Assembly: GCF_050947875.1 (NCBI RefSeq)
Contig: NC_134570.1
Location: 103,650,122 to 103,714,121, forward strand
DNA: 64,000 nt
Direction of reading: 5' to 3'
DNA from: Dermacentor variabilis
Taxonomy: Eukaryota > Arthropoda > Arachnida > Ixodida > Ixodidae
The notes under the pieces were generated by a model. It was not told the DNA's origin. It saw only the letters and a list, made by a program, of their open reading frames with translations, and did not search any database. Positions 46,411 to 60,500 of this stretch are shown here, piece after piece. Each line of letters starts with the position of its first letter. Positions within the stretch are counted from its first letter, which is position 1. Made by a program: the position numbers and the translations under genes.

Positions 46411-47272
46411 TTCGTGTCGGTTGTGCCCTATTTCCCTTGTACAGATTGTCCCACATAACTTGAGCCAAAGTTCTAAAAATGAAAGGCACTCCGGACACGA
46501 GTTGAACCGAATGCATAATGTTGGCACTGGCCTAGAGTTACTCAGGCTATCTTTTATTTTCCCCTTAACTAACGGATTAGTTATGTTTAATTAATCAACA
46601 ATTCAAGTATTGGCTCCAAACCCCAAGTGTGATACGCAAAGCTGTAGAGCACCTTGAGAAACCTCTCAATAAATTGTTTGCAACATGATATATCTCACGT
46701 GGTCCTTTTTTTCGTGTTCCGAAGAAAGCCCGCGAAATATGAAAAAATACCACCGTGGCGGGGCGCTAGCCCACTGTTATTGTGGTGCTCTCAAGCGTGC
46801 GATGGATGAACAAAGTCGGCTGCAGCGAAACTGGCCCGCGACAGGGCGGTATGTCTGGTGTAGGTATCTGGCCATGCGTCTCTTATCGCATGACGGTGCA
46901 AATGCCCTGAGAGTCTGAACCAAGTTATAAATACAAATGTATAATGTTTGATAAAAAATAATCCTTAATTTGTCAGACTAAATAGAGTTGGCACTAGTGC
47001 CCTTTGAAAATATAAACAATATGTGTCACAAAATGGCACTTGCAGCAGAATTAAACAAGATACATGGGCACTAGTGAATCCCCGTAGAATATAGTTAAAT
47101 AAGAAATAAGAAAAATTGCAAGAGTAAAACGTGAAATTCAACTAAAGTATGCAAGAAATTGCAATATACATAGAGGAAAAGCAAATTTCTGGTTTAGAAT
47201 AGTAAGCCACATGCTCTTTTCCACATAGCGAAGGAATTTCGATTGGCTGGGTTTGGGTGAAACCGACACCTT
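46411..47272. other. Intergenic; possible repeat start near 46446
   Basis: GATTGTCCCACATAACTTGA at 46446 resembles CAGGGTGTCCCA-type termini, but no partner end is found. AT-rich elsewhere. Confidence 0.35.
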
Positions 47273-48255
47273 GGGCCCTATAACGTTAAACTATTCCAAT
47301 ATGTTTTTATTCCAATCTCCTGACGTCAAATTTGCGTAACCGTCGACGTAAGCATTTGGCGGTGACCCGCAAGGTTGCTGAACAGACCAATCAAACGCTC
47401 TCCTCGTTCATAGGTCGTCAGTGCTGTTTGCTTGACAAATGAATAACAATTGCTACACTGTGCGGCACATCTTATCTCATTGGCTGGCAATAGGCGAGGA
47501 GCACGCTCAAGTGGAGAGGGATTCGATGGGGCCGAGCCAGTGCACTGAAAATTGATAACCGAATGAAGAACGTGGTGCCGGCCTCTATGATTGGTCCACT
47601 TTTCCTGACTTAATTTACGGTGGCTCGTCGACAATCACGGCGGCATGCATTGGAAGCTTACGAATGACGGTAAAGCGGATCCTCAGCAAAGAAGAGCTGG
47701 AAGAACGAGGTCGTAAACGTGCCCAAAGTGCTCGAAAACGTTACGCGGCCACGCGAAAAGTTTCATAATATGCAAATAAGCCCATGCTTTCCGGCTCGTA
47801 CCAGCAGCCAGTGCCTGAGGGATCGGCAGCAGCCATCTTTTATTCCTTTCGGAACGGGGAAGCCTGCGGCTATTCAGAAGAAAATTCAGTTTTGTTCGGC
47901 ATATTAATGCATCTTTAACGCGTACACGTCACTTTGACGCGGGGAGTATTCGCGGTTTTGTGACGTAGCGTGAAAGGCATGCGAAGTGGGTGCAGCCCAA
48001 AAACTTTTGACCAATAGCCGAGGGCTAAACGCGAATAGGCGTCGAATCGGAAATAACTATTTTTCTTTTGTTCGGTCAAATCATGCATAATCAGTGTGTA
48101 CACGTCATATCAGATGCGGAGCTATCGTGGTTTCGTGACGTTGCGTGACAGACAGGTGGAGTGGGGGTGGCCCAAAAAAGTTTTTTACCAATCGCGGAGG
48201 GCTGATTGCAGAATTGGAATAGAAAAGTTTGGAATAGTTTTACGTTATAGGGTCC
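47273..48255. mobile_element. 983-bp TIR element with internal duplication
   Basis: The 27-base ends at 47273-47299 (starting GGGCCCTATAACGTTAAAC) and 48229-48255 (complement starting GGACCCTATAACGTAAAAC) are inverted repeats with two mismatches. Within, a segment of about 160-170 bp is present twice in direct order (about 47905-48065 and 48085-48230), each with TACACGTCA, a TCGTGGTTT/TTCGCGGTTT-like block, GTGACGT-GCGTGA and a GCCCAAAAA-TTT-ACCAAT block. No transposase frame. Superfamily not assigned. Confidence 0.82.
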
Positions 48256-50949
48256 ATTCTTTCTTTGGCCACACAACCAGCATGCGAGAATAGACCCTCG
48301 AAAGCTACAGATTTGCTGCGATCGACATGAGCTCCATCGCTATGTTAAATAGACGCTCCAAACCGACGCGAATGCTGGGACACGACGATCAACCACTGGG
48401 TTGCTATAGTATGCGTTGAATCCGACTTTTTTTTTTTATGGCGCGACGGCGCATGCGCTCTGCCCTAGCGGATTAGTCACGAGATGTTTTGAAAGGGTCG
48501 CGCCCATCGCCGCGCGCCGGAAAGTCCCCCGGAAAAAAAAAATAATAACGCTCGGACGTGCGCCGCTGGAAACACTTGTGCCATGTACCGCTTTAAAACT
48601 CCACTGGCAGCTCGACGTCGTTGCGGTGCCGCAAACGTGCGTAGCGTAAGACTGCAACTCCACTTTAAAACAGAAAGTGGTCAGGGCTTCATTCGAGTGA
48701 TTCGGACTGCACCGTGAGCCAGGTAGTTGCCGCCTTTCATTGATGGCTAGCAAATTTACCGAAAAACATCTGCGTTACACTTGGACGATACTTAAAAACA
48801 TCACGTTGCTGATGAAGTCTTTTTGCAGCGTCAGTCCTCACTTGCTGGTGGTGGCAGCCCTTGCCTGACTTCACCTATTAAGGTGCAGTAACACTGGGTC
48901 GATACAAGACCGACAAGACGCTCACATCAACGATTGACCGACTATTCAGTACAGTGCATCACTGAAAGAATTTTATCATACGAGGCCGACAACGATGCAA
49001 CCGACGAGCGCGAGTTGTCGCACTGCGACGGGCTTTCTTGTCGACAGCACCGAGAAAATCAGTGTGCCGACCATCGTTCGACCATCGAAAGGACAACGCT
49101 AAAGGCCGATCCACACGACGGACCAAATTCCTCTTTTGGACCGCGGTCTGCGCATCACGTGATAGGACGTAAACTGGAAACAAAGAGACGGTACATTCGG
49201 TATGAAGCAGCATAAACAACCGTCTCGCTCAGTTATAACAACGGTATCAGTGATGGTACCCGCGTTTTCGCGAAAGAACAACAGAGCACTTAATTTATGC
49301 GAGCGCTGTTTTCTGTAATCATGTTTTATGGCGCTTGTAAACTGTAAGAATAATGGCGTTAAAGAAAAGCGAAAATCAGAAATAAATTAACAGCCCGTAA
49401 TTGTTATTTGCATCACATTTGCCGTTGTTTAAGTGGTTCGGCCGCTCATGTTGCCTCGTCTCAGGGTGGAACAACACGGCGCATATGCGCAGATGCGTAT
49501 GTTTTGCTACGTTTTGAGATTATTTCATATAAGTGATGCACCTTTTACACAATATCTGACGCTAACAACAATCTGTGTCTGTAGATGGCGATGTAAACAA
49601 AGGCACCGCTTTGATAAATCCGGGCGGAAGGCTGCCCTCGAAGACTTCTTGGATATTCGAAGTGTCTAAATAATGTTTAACAAGAATACAAAAAGCGAAC
49701 TCCCAGGTGCAGAAATCAGTGACAACAAACTCCAAGGCAGCCACGTCCGCCATGGGAACTCAGCCTGCCTCTATCGACCGCACTGTCTGCACAACAGCGT
49801 ACTCAGGCCTGCTCACCCAATAGTCATTGAGTGTTCCATGGCTTCCAGGAACGAAATTTCGTGCCGGCGAAGCTATTAATAATGATTCGCGATCCACGAA
49901 ATGCACAACTGATGTGCAACCAACGTGGGCGCGGGAACACAAATCAATCGGCGAAAGCACCGGCACTCTTCCAAAAAGCTTCTAGCAGCGTGCGGCAGAG
50001 GGCAGCACAAGAAAATTAAAAAAGGCCAAGGCGGATTGCGAGGACATTTCAAGCCTCCGGCTTCGGGCAACATGTGTTGTGTGGGGGAAGAGAGGGGACG
50101 CGTTCGGCTCCGCATCACTTGGGACTCGCAAAAACAGTCGACAGTAGCTCCACCACAGCCGCACAGTCACTGCTCACACTCTGCCATTCTAGCACGATTT
50201 CAAAATTTTCGCGCCACCCTTGTGAAACTCTAGAAAACGATTAATCGAACATGTCTACTCGATTAGGCCAAATAAATGAAAAGCGGACATCCATGAAGAT
50301 TAATTGTTTTGCCGGATACCTTTCATCGATTAATCGTTCGTCGATATTAGCAAGCCTACACGCGACCGCCTAGCAAAAAAGCTCGCCAAAATACCCAAAA
50401 CCCCCACGGCACCCGACGGCGATCTCGCTATCCGGCTAGCGACATCCGCAAGCCTCCCTACAATTAGCACGGTTTAAAACTGCCGCCCTGCAATGCTTAC
50501 ACCATGCACAAGAACTTGCTTCTAAAAAATAAGCCAATAAAATACAAGAGCCATTAGTTTCAGTCGAGAACCACAGCTGCTGCTGCTGCCGCTGAAAACT
50601 ACAATGCAAACCGAAAACGGCGGCGGAGTAGAGGTATGGTAGAGAGCCAACATACGGGACTTTCCGCGTAAGTAGGCTCCCAACGGCGGAGTTGTAGCCA
50701 GCGCCCTCTTGAACTGAAGTAGAATATACATACGATTCAGCACTGTGCGACCTTCATCTCTCTAGCGCGTGTTAAAAGTTATATTGTTTCCAAACAGGTG
50801 CGCGGGATTTTGCTGATTTTATTTATGTCATCGCTCAATTTTAGAATGCCTTGTTAGGTTTGTTGCGAGTTGCTGGGCGTTTAGACATCCTCGTGGAATC
50901 CCGCAGCCGTTTCTTCTGATTACGTGTCCGGCGGTTGGGCAGGTCTTAC
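48256..50949. other. No gene recognised; upstream region of the TRIQK-like gene
   Basis: Several opposed frames (48416-48753, 48934-49281, 49925-50233) lack recognisable domains. A 13-bp inverted repeat (AACGATTAATCGA at 50236 and its complement at 50326) flanks about 77 bases. The last few hundred bases may hold the promoter of the next gene. Confidence 0.4.
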
Positions 50950-51586
50950 GTGGAATAACTGGACGCGGCAACGACCAGCAGAAGATAACGACGAGTCCTC
51001 AAGTAAGCAACTATCTCTCTACTTTTGAAATACTTCGACGTGCTCTGTACAGACACACCTTCCGGGTACCAGTGGCAAGAAGAAACGGTTGTTTGTCTTT
51101 CTTCAGACAGGTGTTTACTTTTGGCGAAACAGCGAGAACTACTGTTCGGTTCACTTCTTATAAGCGCGCTGTGTAAAAGTGTGATGTTTACTAACTTAAC
51201 CATCGTATCAACGAAGATTGCTTCTTCTTTTGATCATATGGCAACGTGTCGCTCTCTCGAATACATTGTCGATCTGACAGATCGCTCTCACGTATTGTGA
51301 GGTTAAGCATCATTATCTTACTTTTCGAAACTTAGCCGTTTGGTTTAGGAATTGGTTTAGTTTTGCGATCAGCGATTCCCAGGCGAGACACGTAGTGAGT
51401 TATTGTTCATGCATATGAAGGGCTGCATGTAAAATGCACACTGCCGCGCATTAACATGTTTTGTACCACATTATCTAACTGGCACGCATCGATGGATTGT
51501 CGTTAGTGTCAAGCGCGTACATATTTTATTTGTTTTCTTTTTTTTTTCAGTCTTTGGTACTGCTTTGAGAGACTCGATCTGCAGGT

Positions 51587-54500
51587 ATGGGAAGAGCTAG
51601 GAAGGACTCCTTCAATCAGCCACCGGTTGAGACGTACCGGAAATTTATAGGCAAGTATTCTGAGAATCACCTAGCTCAGAATATTTAGGTTTCTTACATG
51701 GTCACTTACATGGTGGCATCTTTAATTTCTGTTTGATGCGAATCCAGTGAACAAGTGGCAAATATCTTTTTATTTTTTTTTTCTTGTGAAAAAGTGTGCA
51801 ATGATGCATTGTAAGAATGTATGCTAAAATTCAGTCCTTGCTTTGTCTAACAGCCTGTTTGTGTTTATCATGTTTCCATTGTAATGTTGCAGTAAAAAGT
51901 GTAACACTTTTCTAGCCCCACTAACACCCGCCTTCTTCCCAAAATGTTAGGTTAGAAAATTGTTTGACCTTTTCACAGTCTAGGTATAAGAAATCCAGCA
52001 GTGTACTTCATCATGCATATATGACTTAATATTCAATGCATACAGAACTGCTCAGCTAGGTGACACAACAGACACTGTCTGCATAACCAGTGGAATGTCC
52101 TGCTATTCAGCAACGTTTTTAAACCAAACAGTCATTATTCAATATTTAAAACATCTGTTGAATCTGCATCAGTATGGGCATGATTGAAAAGCAAATTTAC
52201 ATAATCAGGTGCTATGCCACTGCTGAATTGTGACAGCGGTGTACCACAGTGCACATGCATGTAACGCAGTACACATTCAGTGCAGTTATGGTGGTTGTAA
52301 CTATTTAATTTTAGCAAAAACTTGTTTAAGGACAGAATGCAACCACTTTCATTTTACTGAAGTGCAGACAGCTGTTCAGCCTCATGTTGCTGCCTTCCAC
52401 TAGGCTCCCTAAACAAACAGCATCACCCGAGGTTATCATGCACCGTCACTTTTCGAGCTGTTCAGTCATTTCGTGGCTGGTACGCGGATTTTATACTATT
52501 GTTAACCTCTGTATTGCCCATTCTAGGCAGCGAAATAAAGTGAGCTTCGCAGCTTTTCAGCTAAAAGATTTTCTGTTGTGGAGCACTGTCCCACCTGCAA
52601 ACCAGCGAGAGCAGCTCGAATGATTGGCACAGGAGGAAAAGTGGGATAACATAGCGCTCTGAAGCAGTAAGAGTGCTTGCTACTAGGCTGGCTGACAGAA
52701 ACTTGTCCTTCTTTATTCTGCTGTTGTGACAAGTAGTTGGGAGCGCCTGTCACCAGAACATCCTGAGAAAAATGCAAATGCGGCTGGTCAGACAATGTAG
52801 TGAGACCTAAAGATTATCATGGAATGCAGGTGCTCTGGGCAGCATCGTAATACTTATGCCTCGCAGGTTTTTCTGTTCTACATGTGCGCACAGTAGCTCC
52901 TTCCAGTGGCTTCATGGAGAAGTTTTTCTCATTATTTTTTTCAGCAGTTTTGTATGCCTGCTGAAAGATGGTTTTAGACTCGCACGTGAAATTTGATTTG
53001 TCATAATGTCCAAAATGCCTGTGGTTCGTAGTTTAATTTTTCTACACATTCTGGTAAAAATATTTACATATGTGCAAGTTTCTTCCTTTTCCTGGTTCTT
53101 TTTTTTTACTTCTGCAGGCCAGACTGAATGTTTGGCTAGCAAGTACACTTCTCAGCTACACAGAACAGCTCAGCAACTACGACATTGTGTTGCTGAGCTG
53201 GCTGTGTTCGATTCCTGGCCACGGGAGACACATCCTGATAGAAGCAAGATGAAAAAACGCCTGTGCTCAGATTTAGTATTTAAGTGCACATTAAGAAACA
53301 TCAGACTGTCAAAACTAGTCCAGAGCCCCCCAATACACCATCTTTCTTAGTCCACATGCTGCGTTGGGAAGCTGAACCCCTCAATTTTATTTCATCGTAG
53401 CCTCGTGCCAGAACAGAAACCAGCAGTACTCAGTTGCCCTATTGTTCTGATAAATCCATACATTTTTTGTCGTAGTAAGGTGTTCCAGATGATTTACAAA
53501 CACAGCCAGTGTGGGCTGTGTGCAAAAGAGTGTCATAGTAGTATTCAGAAACTTTTTAAAAGAGGTTGCCAAATTCCTGGAAATTATGCAATATTTTATT
53601 CTATATGTATTTGAGTTTCAAGAACCGCTGTTTGCACACCCTGCTATGCGGCCTGCGTGCGCATCACTCTGTGGAATTCTCCAGAGTCTAAGAATAAGGG
53701 CTTGCAGGAATAAGAGTTGTGTCCAGAATGCAGTACTTCCAGGTTAACGGTTATTGTGTAATTTAATGCTAAAGTGTGTGTAAGGCTAACCAGATGGCCT
53801 TGAAATTCACTTGGCCAAGTGTGGAAAACAGACTTTTGACTGGCTCACTACTGGCCAATCAACCTGAGTGTAGCTAAACAACCTCAGCATACACAGCATA
53901 GCAGTCTTTCAGCAGTTACGGTGGCTGACATCTCTTCCATGAAGTTTACATAACCACCATGTGTGTGCTTAACTTTTTCGTTAACCCTAGAAATGTGCTC
54001 AACTTTTTCGTTAACCCTAGAAATGTGCTCATTTCCGGTGCTTTTATGTCCTGCCGTTTTATATTTCAAGACGCAGCAGTTGCAACTTATACCCAGGTGC
54101 GTAATATGAGAGCCTGATCGCTGGTGTTTTGAATGGATATAAAGCAGTAATAATTGCTCAGGCAGTTTTTGAGAATATTTATTTGACATTTCAATGGAGC
54201 TGCTCAAGGAACATGAATGAAAGTGATAATTCGCTACTTTTCGTTTAAGCGGTGAGAGTAAAAAAAATCTGAAATATAAAAAATGTGCACTTAGCTCCTA
54301 GTTCCCAACTCTTATAAATGAGACCATGCAAAAAAATCGTTGTGCAATTTTGTTATAGTCAATGCTAGCCGTAGTGATGCCCGTGCTATGCGGGAGAGCA
54401 CCACTTTTTATTGCAGCAGGCAGCTGGCTTGCTTTTTACTGCATTCTTTGGACTCGCGAAGCCGTGGCTGTCACGTCAGGAAACATGCCAAAGCCTCCTG

Positions 54501-57500
54501 ATACTTGATTATTGAGTGTGATCAGCTTTTCTATGCAAGCAGCCTAGTGAAAGTGCAGGTGGTCTAGTGCAAGTTCAAGCAGTGCTGAAGCATCCACATG
54601 CTTTGTTCAATGCCTGTACAGTACTGTACATTAATGCAGAGCGTTGCACAGTATTGCACCATAATGAATGAGGGCACTTGCACAAGCGGTGTTCAAATTG
54701 TAAGAAATTAGACTGATAGTTAAGCAGTCGAAGGTCAATCTGAAATCGACTGCGTACTCTTGTGTGAGTGAAAATTGCAACGGCGGGAAGGATCGCTAGT
54801 AATAATTTGTACATACACTGTCAGAACGCTGATAGGTAAAAGCAACCCATGATGGGAAAAGTAAAGTTGTACTTGATGTCGCTGAAAGCCATTATCAAAA
54901 TAACATGCACTCATGAGCGCCTACCGTCATTTGAGACATTAAAACAGCCTAGACATTGAATTGGAAAATTAGACAACCTGACAGAAGCTTCTGTGTCTTC
55001 ACTGCTGCTGTCATTTAAAAATTAGGTTGCCCAGTCGACTAAAGCTCAAATTTTGTGTCACTTTATTGAGGAAGTGCTAGAAACACTGTAGCCTAGTTTT
55101 GATAGTAACTCCAGTCGAAATTTTATTTTTCCAGACTCCCCAACCTGGCAAAAATTGTAAAATTTGACGAATAGTCCAGTCCAGTCATCATTTCAATCGG
55201 TGCGTGGTGTTGTTAGTAGAATAACTGCAACGAAAATGTTTGACAACATGCAGAATAACTGTCAATCAAGTTGATGGATTTCTACAGGCCCGCTAAGGAA
55301 AGAGCTGAGCAACCCTACTGAATGAAACAAACTTTCCAGGGTCATTTATGAAGTTTCGTTAGCAACCATGACCCTGCCTACATTGGTGAATCAGCATGCA
55401 TGCCATCCTTCTCAAGTTTTCCATAAATTTTACATATTTGGGCTCCGTTTATGATTTTATGAATGTTACATCAAGTTTTACGGATAATTAATTACATTCA
55501 CAAAAGTGTTTTACTCCTCAGTTTTCTACTTTCTCTTGGTGGTCTTCTTATAGTGAAAGGACCCTAGGAGGTACTTTCTTTGAGCAAGTTTAGACAGACA
55601 TGTCCCAGATGCTGGTGAAATGAGCAACAGCAGATTTGCTGAAAAACTCACTGTGACATAAAGAATGACGTTTTTCTTGTCAGTCTCTGCTGTTCCAACT
55701 TTGATGCTGCTTGCATTCTGCATCTAAAGAGTTAATAAAGTGTGTATGCGTCCCTCAGAAGGCGTGTGTTCAGAGCAAGCTTTATAGAAAAAAAGAAGCC
55801 TGCAACAGCCCCTCCCCTTCCCCCCTCTCTCAGCATTGTATCCACAGGATATTATGAATTTTAAGGTTCACAGGTTGGCAGGTATGAAACAACACTGGTA
55901 AAATGCAGGCCTAAGGAAGCACTGCACAATCATAAGCATACCGGTCACTCCACTGATTGGGAGTCTGCATCTGTTATTGATACAGATAGTGGTGGAACAC
56001 AGCGCCTATTGAGTTAACAGTGCAAGCAATAAACTGCCGCGAGGTGGTCTACCAGATATTTAGCCGTGCTTATTGCACCATTTCACCTGTATATTGTATT
56101 TGCACTTGTGAGCAAAAGATTCGAAATTGATGGGGCTGAAATAAAAAACTTTTTTTTTTTCACAGCCTACATGTATCTGTTTCATCAGTGCAGTTTGTTG
56201 AAGCAAGTCCACGGTTGCAGAGCTCTGGTAGAAAAAATTTGAATTGTGTTGCTGATATGTAGTCTCCGAACTTTTTGCCGTGAGTGCACGTACTATACTG
56301 TATCTTCTGTACATGCTGTCTTTTTTTTTTTTTTTATTGTGAGAGCAATTATATGGGCACTCGAAGTGAATTTTTTGCATCGGCATTGCCGTGAGGCTGT
56401 TATATTTATGTATATTGTTACGTAAGAAGATGCAGATGAAAAGCTATATACAAGTATATTTACAACGTAATACGCCGCACTTGGCCAAGAGGCAATAGCC
56501 CGCGCTAGCCTCCAATTGTCGTCTTCTTCTTACTGCTCGCCTCTTCGTCATTTGAAATACTATTCCGTAGCACTTACCTCGGCGGCAAAAGTGCCGTCCC
56601 GGAGCGACTAAAGGCCGGATTCGGAAGCAGTGTAGTAGGCCTTGAGCCTACTGACGTGCACGAGATCACTAGATGCCAGAGTAGATGACGAGGTTGAGCT
56701 CACAGGAGCAATTTCGTACGTCACAAGCATCACCTGGCGCAGCACGCGGTAGGGCCCTGTGTATCGCGAAAGGAGGTTTTCTGAAAGTCCGACGTGACGA
56801 GAGGGCGACCACAGTAGCACGAGCGCACCAGGCGAAAACTGTACGTCACGGTGGTGGGCGTTGTACTGATGCTGCTGAGTGGTTTGCGAGTCCGTCATTC
56901 GAGCACGAGTAAGCTGGCGTGCATAGTCGGCGAGGGCGATGGCGTCGTGCGCATACTCGCTTGTTGCGATCGCAGCAGGAGGAAGTGCCGTGTCAAGGGA
57001 CAAGGTCAGTTCACGACCATAGAGTATATAAAATGGAGAAAATCTGGCGGTGTCCTGCCGGGAAGAATTATAAGCAAATGTGACATAAGGAAGGCCAATG
57101 TCTCAGTCGTGGTGGTACTTGGAAACGTACTTGGACAGCATATCAGTAAGAGTACGGTTTAACAGCTCTGTCAGGCCATTGGTTTGAGGATGGTATGAGG
57201 TATCCAGCTTGTGTTGAGTGGAGCAGGAATGCACAATGTCGGCGATAACTTTCGAAAGGAAGTTACGACCACGGTCAGTAAGCAGCTGTCGCGGGGCGCC
57301 ATGAAGTAAGATAATGTCATGCAATAGAAAGTCCGCAACGTCAGTGGCGCAACTGATAGGGAGAGCCCGCGTGATAGCGTATCGGGTGGCGTAATCAGTT
57401 GCGACGGCTACCCATTTGTTCCCAGAGGATTACGTGGGAAAGGGACCGAGGAGGTCTAATCCAACACGAAAGAACAGTTCCACAGGGACGGTGATCGGCT

Positions 57501-60500
57501 GGAGATGACCGGCAGGTAGCACCTGAGGTGTTTTCCGACGCTGACAGGTATCAAAGGCAGCAACATAGCGTTGGACGGAGCGAGCAAGACCAGGCCAATA
57601 GAAGCGGCGGCAGACGCGGTTGTACGTGCGGGTTACCCCAAGATGTCCTGCAGTGGATGCGTCATGCATCTCAAAGAGCACAGTTTGTCGTAGATGTTTT
57701 GGCATAACAAGAAGAAGATCAGATCCGTCAGGGAGGAAGTTCCTTCGGTACAGAATGCCACCCTGGAGGACATATCGGCGAACGGATGCATCGGTAGGTG
57801 TAGAGCGCAGACGCTCGATGACTGCTCGCAGCGATAGGTCTTGGTACTGCTCATCGGCGATGTTAGCAAAGGCAGACACAGAGAAAATGCCGTTGGCGGT
57901 ACTACTGTCGGCGTCGTCAGGCTTGTCTACCGGGTAACAAGACAGGCAGTCAGCGTCCTTGTGTAGTCGGCCAGACTTGTAGGTGACAGTATACGAATGT
58001 TCTTGGAGGCGTAAGGCCCAGCGACCAGGTCTTCCTGTAGGATCTTTCAGTGAGCATAACCAGCAAAGCGCGTGATGGTCTGTGACAACGGAAAAGGGTC
58101 GGCCATATAAGTATGGGCGGAACTTCGCAACTGCCCAAACTAGGGCCAGACGCTCACGCTCAGCGATGGAATAGTTGTGCTCCGCGGGTGAGAGGAGCCT
58201 GCTGGCGTAAGCGATAACACGGTCGTTGCCGCGCTGGCGTTGTGCCAGTACTGCGCCAATTCCGTGACCGCTGGCATCAGTACGGACTTCGGTAGGCGTA
58301 GAAGGATCGAAATGGGCCACAACAGGAGGTGTTGTGAGAAGGTCGATTAGATGCGAGAAGGAAGAGGCCTCGTTATCGCCCCACTGGAAAGGTGCGTCTT
58401 TTTTCAAAAGCTGGGTGAGTGGTCGTGCTATGGCCATGAAATTTTTCACGAAACGGTGAAAGTACGAACAAAGGCCGATGAAGCTGCTCACATCCTTGAC
58501 ACACTTCGGAACAGGGAAGTGCGTAACAGCATGGATCTTGCCTGGGTCCGGTTGCACTCCATTCGCGTCAACAAGATGCCCAAGGACGGTAATCTGGCGA
58601 CGGCCGAATTGGCACTTCGATGCGTTCAGTTGCAGACCGGCTCAACGAAAAACATTCAGGACTGCCGAGAGGCACTCGAGGTGCGTAGCGAACGTTGGGG
58701 AGAATACTGTAACATTGTCCAAGTAGCACAGGCACGTGGACCATTTGAAACCATAAAGAAAGGAGTCCATCATGCATTCAAAAGTGGCAGGAGCGTTACA
58801 TAGACCGAACGGCATCACTTTGAATTGATAAAGACCGTCGGGTGTTACAAAAGCACTCTTCTCGCGGTCGAGATCGTCCACGGCAATCTGCCAGTAGCCG
58901 GAGCGAAGGTCAATAGAGGAGAAGTAGCAAGCACCGTGGAGGCAGTCAAGGGCGTCATCAATCGGAGGTAGGGGATACACATCCTTTTTTGTAACCCTGT
59001 TAAGGTGCCGATAATCCACGCAAAAGCGCCATGAGCCATCCTTCTTTTTCACCAGTACAACAGGTGACACCCATAAACTATGTGACGGTTCTACGACGTT
59101 CTTGGCAAGCATTTTGCGAACTTCTACGTGAATAACTTGACGCTCAGTTGGTGACACTTGATACGGGCGGCGATGAATAGGAGGGGCATTGCCGGTATTA
59201 ATGCGATGTTTAACGGCTGTAGTTTGGGCCAAAGGATGATCGTTAAAGTCAAAAATATCGTGGTAGGAAAACAACGCGGTAGAGCTCACACGAGTGTGCT
59301 TGGACGACATGTCGGGCGCAATCATTTTCTGTAAGTCGGCGACGGTACAAGTTGCCGACAGCGATGGTAGAGGAGGACCGGCTGAATTGTTGTCTACTGC
59401 AATAGATGCTATTGATTGATCTTCGAATGAGCAAGGCTGGGCCAGAGACATCCCGCATGGCAGAACTTGTGTCGTCAAGCCAAAATTGACCACTGGCAGG
59501 CAGACGCAATTCGCCGTAATAGATAAAACTGTATGAAGTACTCTGATCCCGTGTGCAAGGAGGTCGTCTTGCATAGGAGCCACAATGTAGTGACCGTCGG
59601 GCGCTGGTGGGGATGACACTCACTCGACGTAAGTCAGTGCCAAAGGTGGCAAGCGAACGAAGTCGACGGAACTGAGGCGAGTGGAGTGTGGTTCAGCGGG
59701 ATCCAGAACAGGCAGGTCAAGGCGGAGAGTACTGGTGGAACAATCGATGAGAGCAAAATGTGCAGAGAGGAAGTCTAAGCCGAGGACGATGTCGTGAGGA
59801 CAGTGGGCGACGACTGTGAATAGCACGATTGTGGAGCGATCGGTGAAGGAGACAGGTGCGGCACACATACCAATTACGGGGGCTGTTCCGCCATCGGCGA
59901 CACGGACAACAGGCGTCGTGGCGGGCGTGATTATTTTCTTCAGGTGGTTACGAAGGTCAGGGCTAATTACCGACAAATGCGCCCCAGTGTCTATAAGAGC
60001 AGATACAGAAACACCGTCGACTTGCACATCCAGAAGGTTCAGATGAGTGGGCAACGTCAGTAGAGGAATTGGCGGCATAGGGAGCAATGTAGCGTCACCT
60101 CGAGGCGCTGCATCATCTAGTTTTCCGGCTGGGAGCGGCGTCCGAAGGGAGTCGGCGAAAAGAAGCGACGGGGCTGGGGAGAGCGAGGTTGTCGTCGTTT
60201 GGGCGAAGGTGAACGAGAATATGGGCAGTTCGGCGCAGGAGAATCAGTGGCAGCATTATCGTAGCGTGCAGCATAGGGACGAGGAGGGCCACCTGAGGGG
60301 CGAGAGAAGGCAGTATAAGCAGACCGGGTCGGAGAAGTCCAGTGGCTACGACAGTGCCGAGAAATGTGCCCGATTCGACGGCAGTGAAAACAAATGGGCT
60401 TGTCGTCAGCAGTACGCCATTCAGATGGGTTGCGGAAATGTGGTGGGTAAAAAGATGCGGGACGGGGCAGAATCGAAGAAGCCGGGTGGGTATCAGGGCA

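Larger units (their letters stand above)
51651..56411. other. Intron of the TRIQK-like gene, left part
   Basis: Lies between the exon ending at 51650 and the one at 62423. Contains a degenerate SINE (53165-53345), a 30-bp tandem duplication (53965-54024), a TTAATAAAG string at about 55733 and otherwise unremarkable AT-rich DNA. Confidence 0.6.

Noticed and set aside
49925..50233. 102-aa basic plus-strand frame
   Set aside because: No recognisable zinc finger or transposase motif; opposed frames of similar length exist.
58351..58803. 150-aa plus-strand frame
   Set aside because: Antisense shadow of the reverse-transcriptase region.
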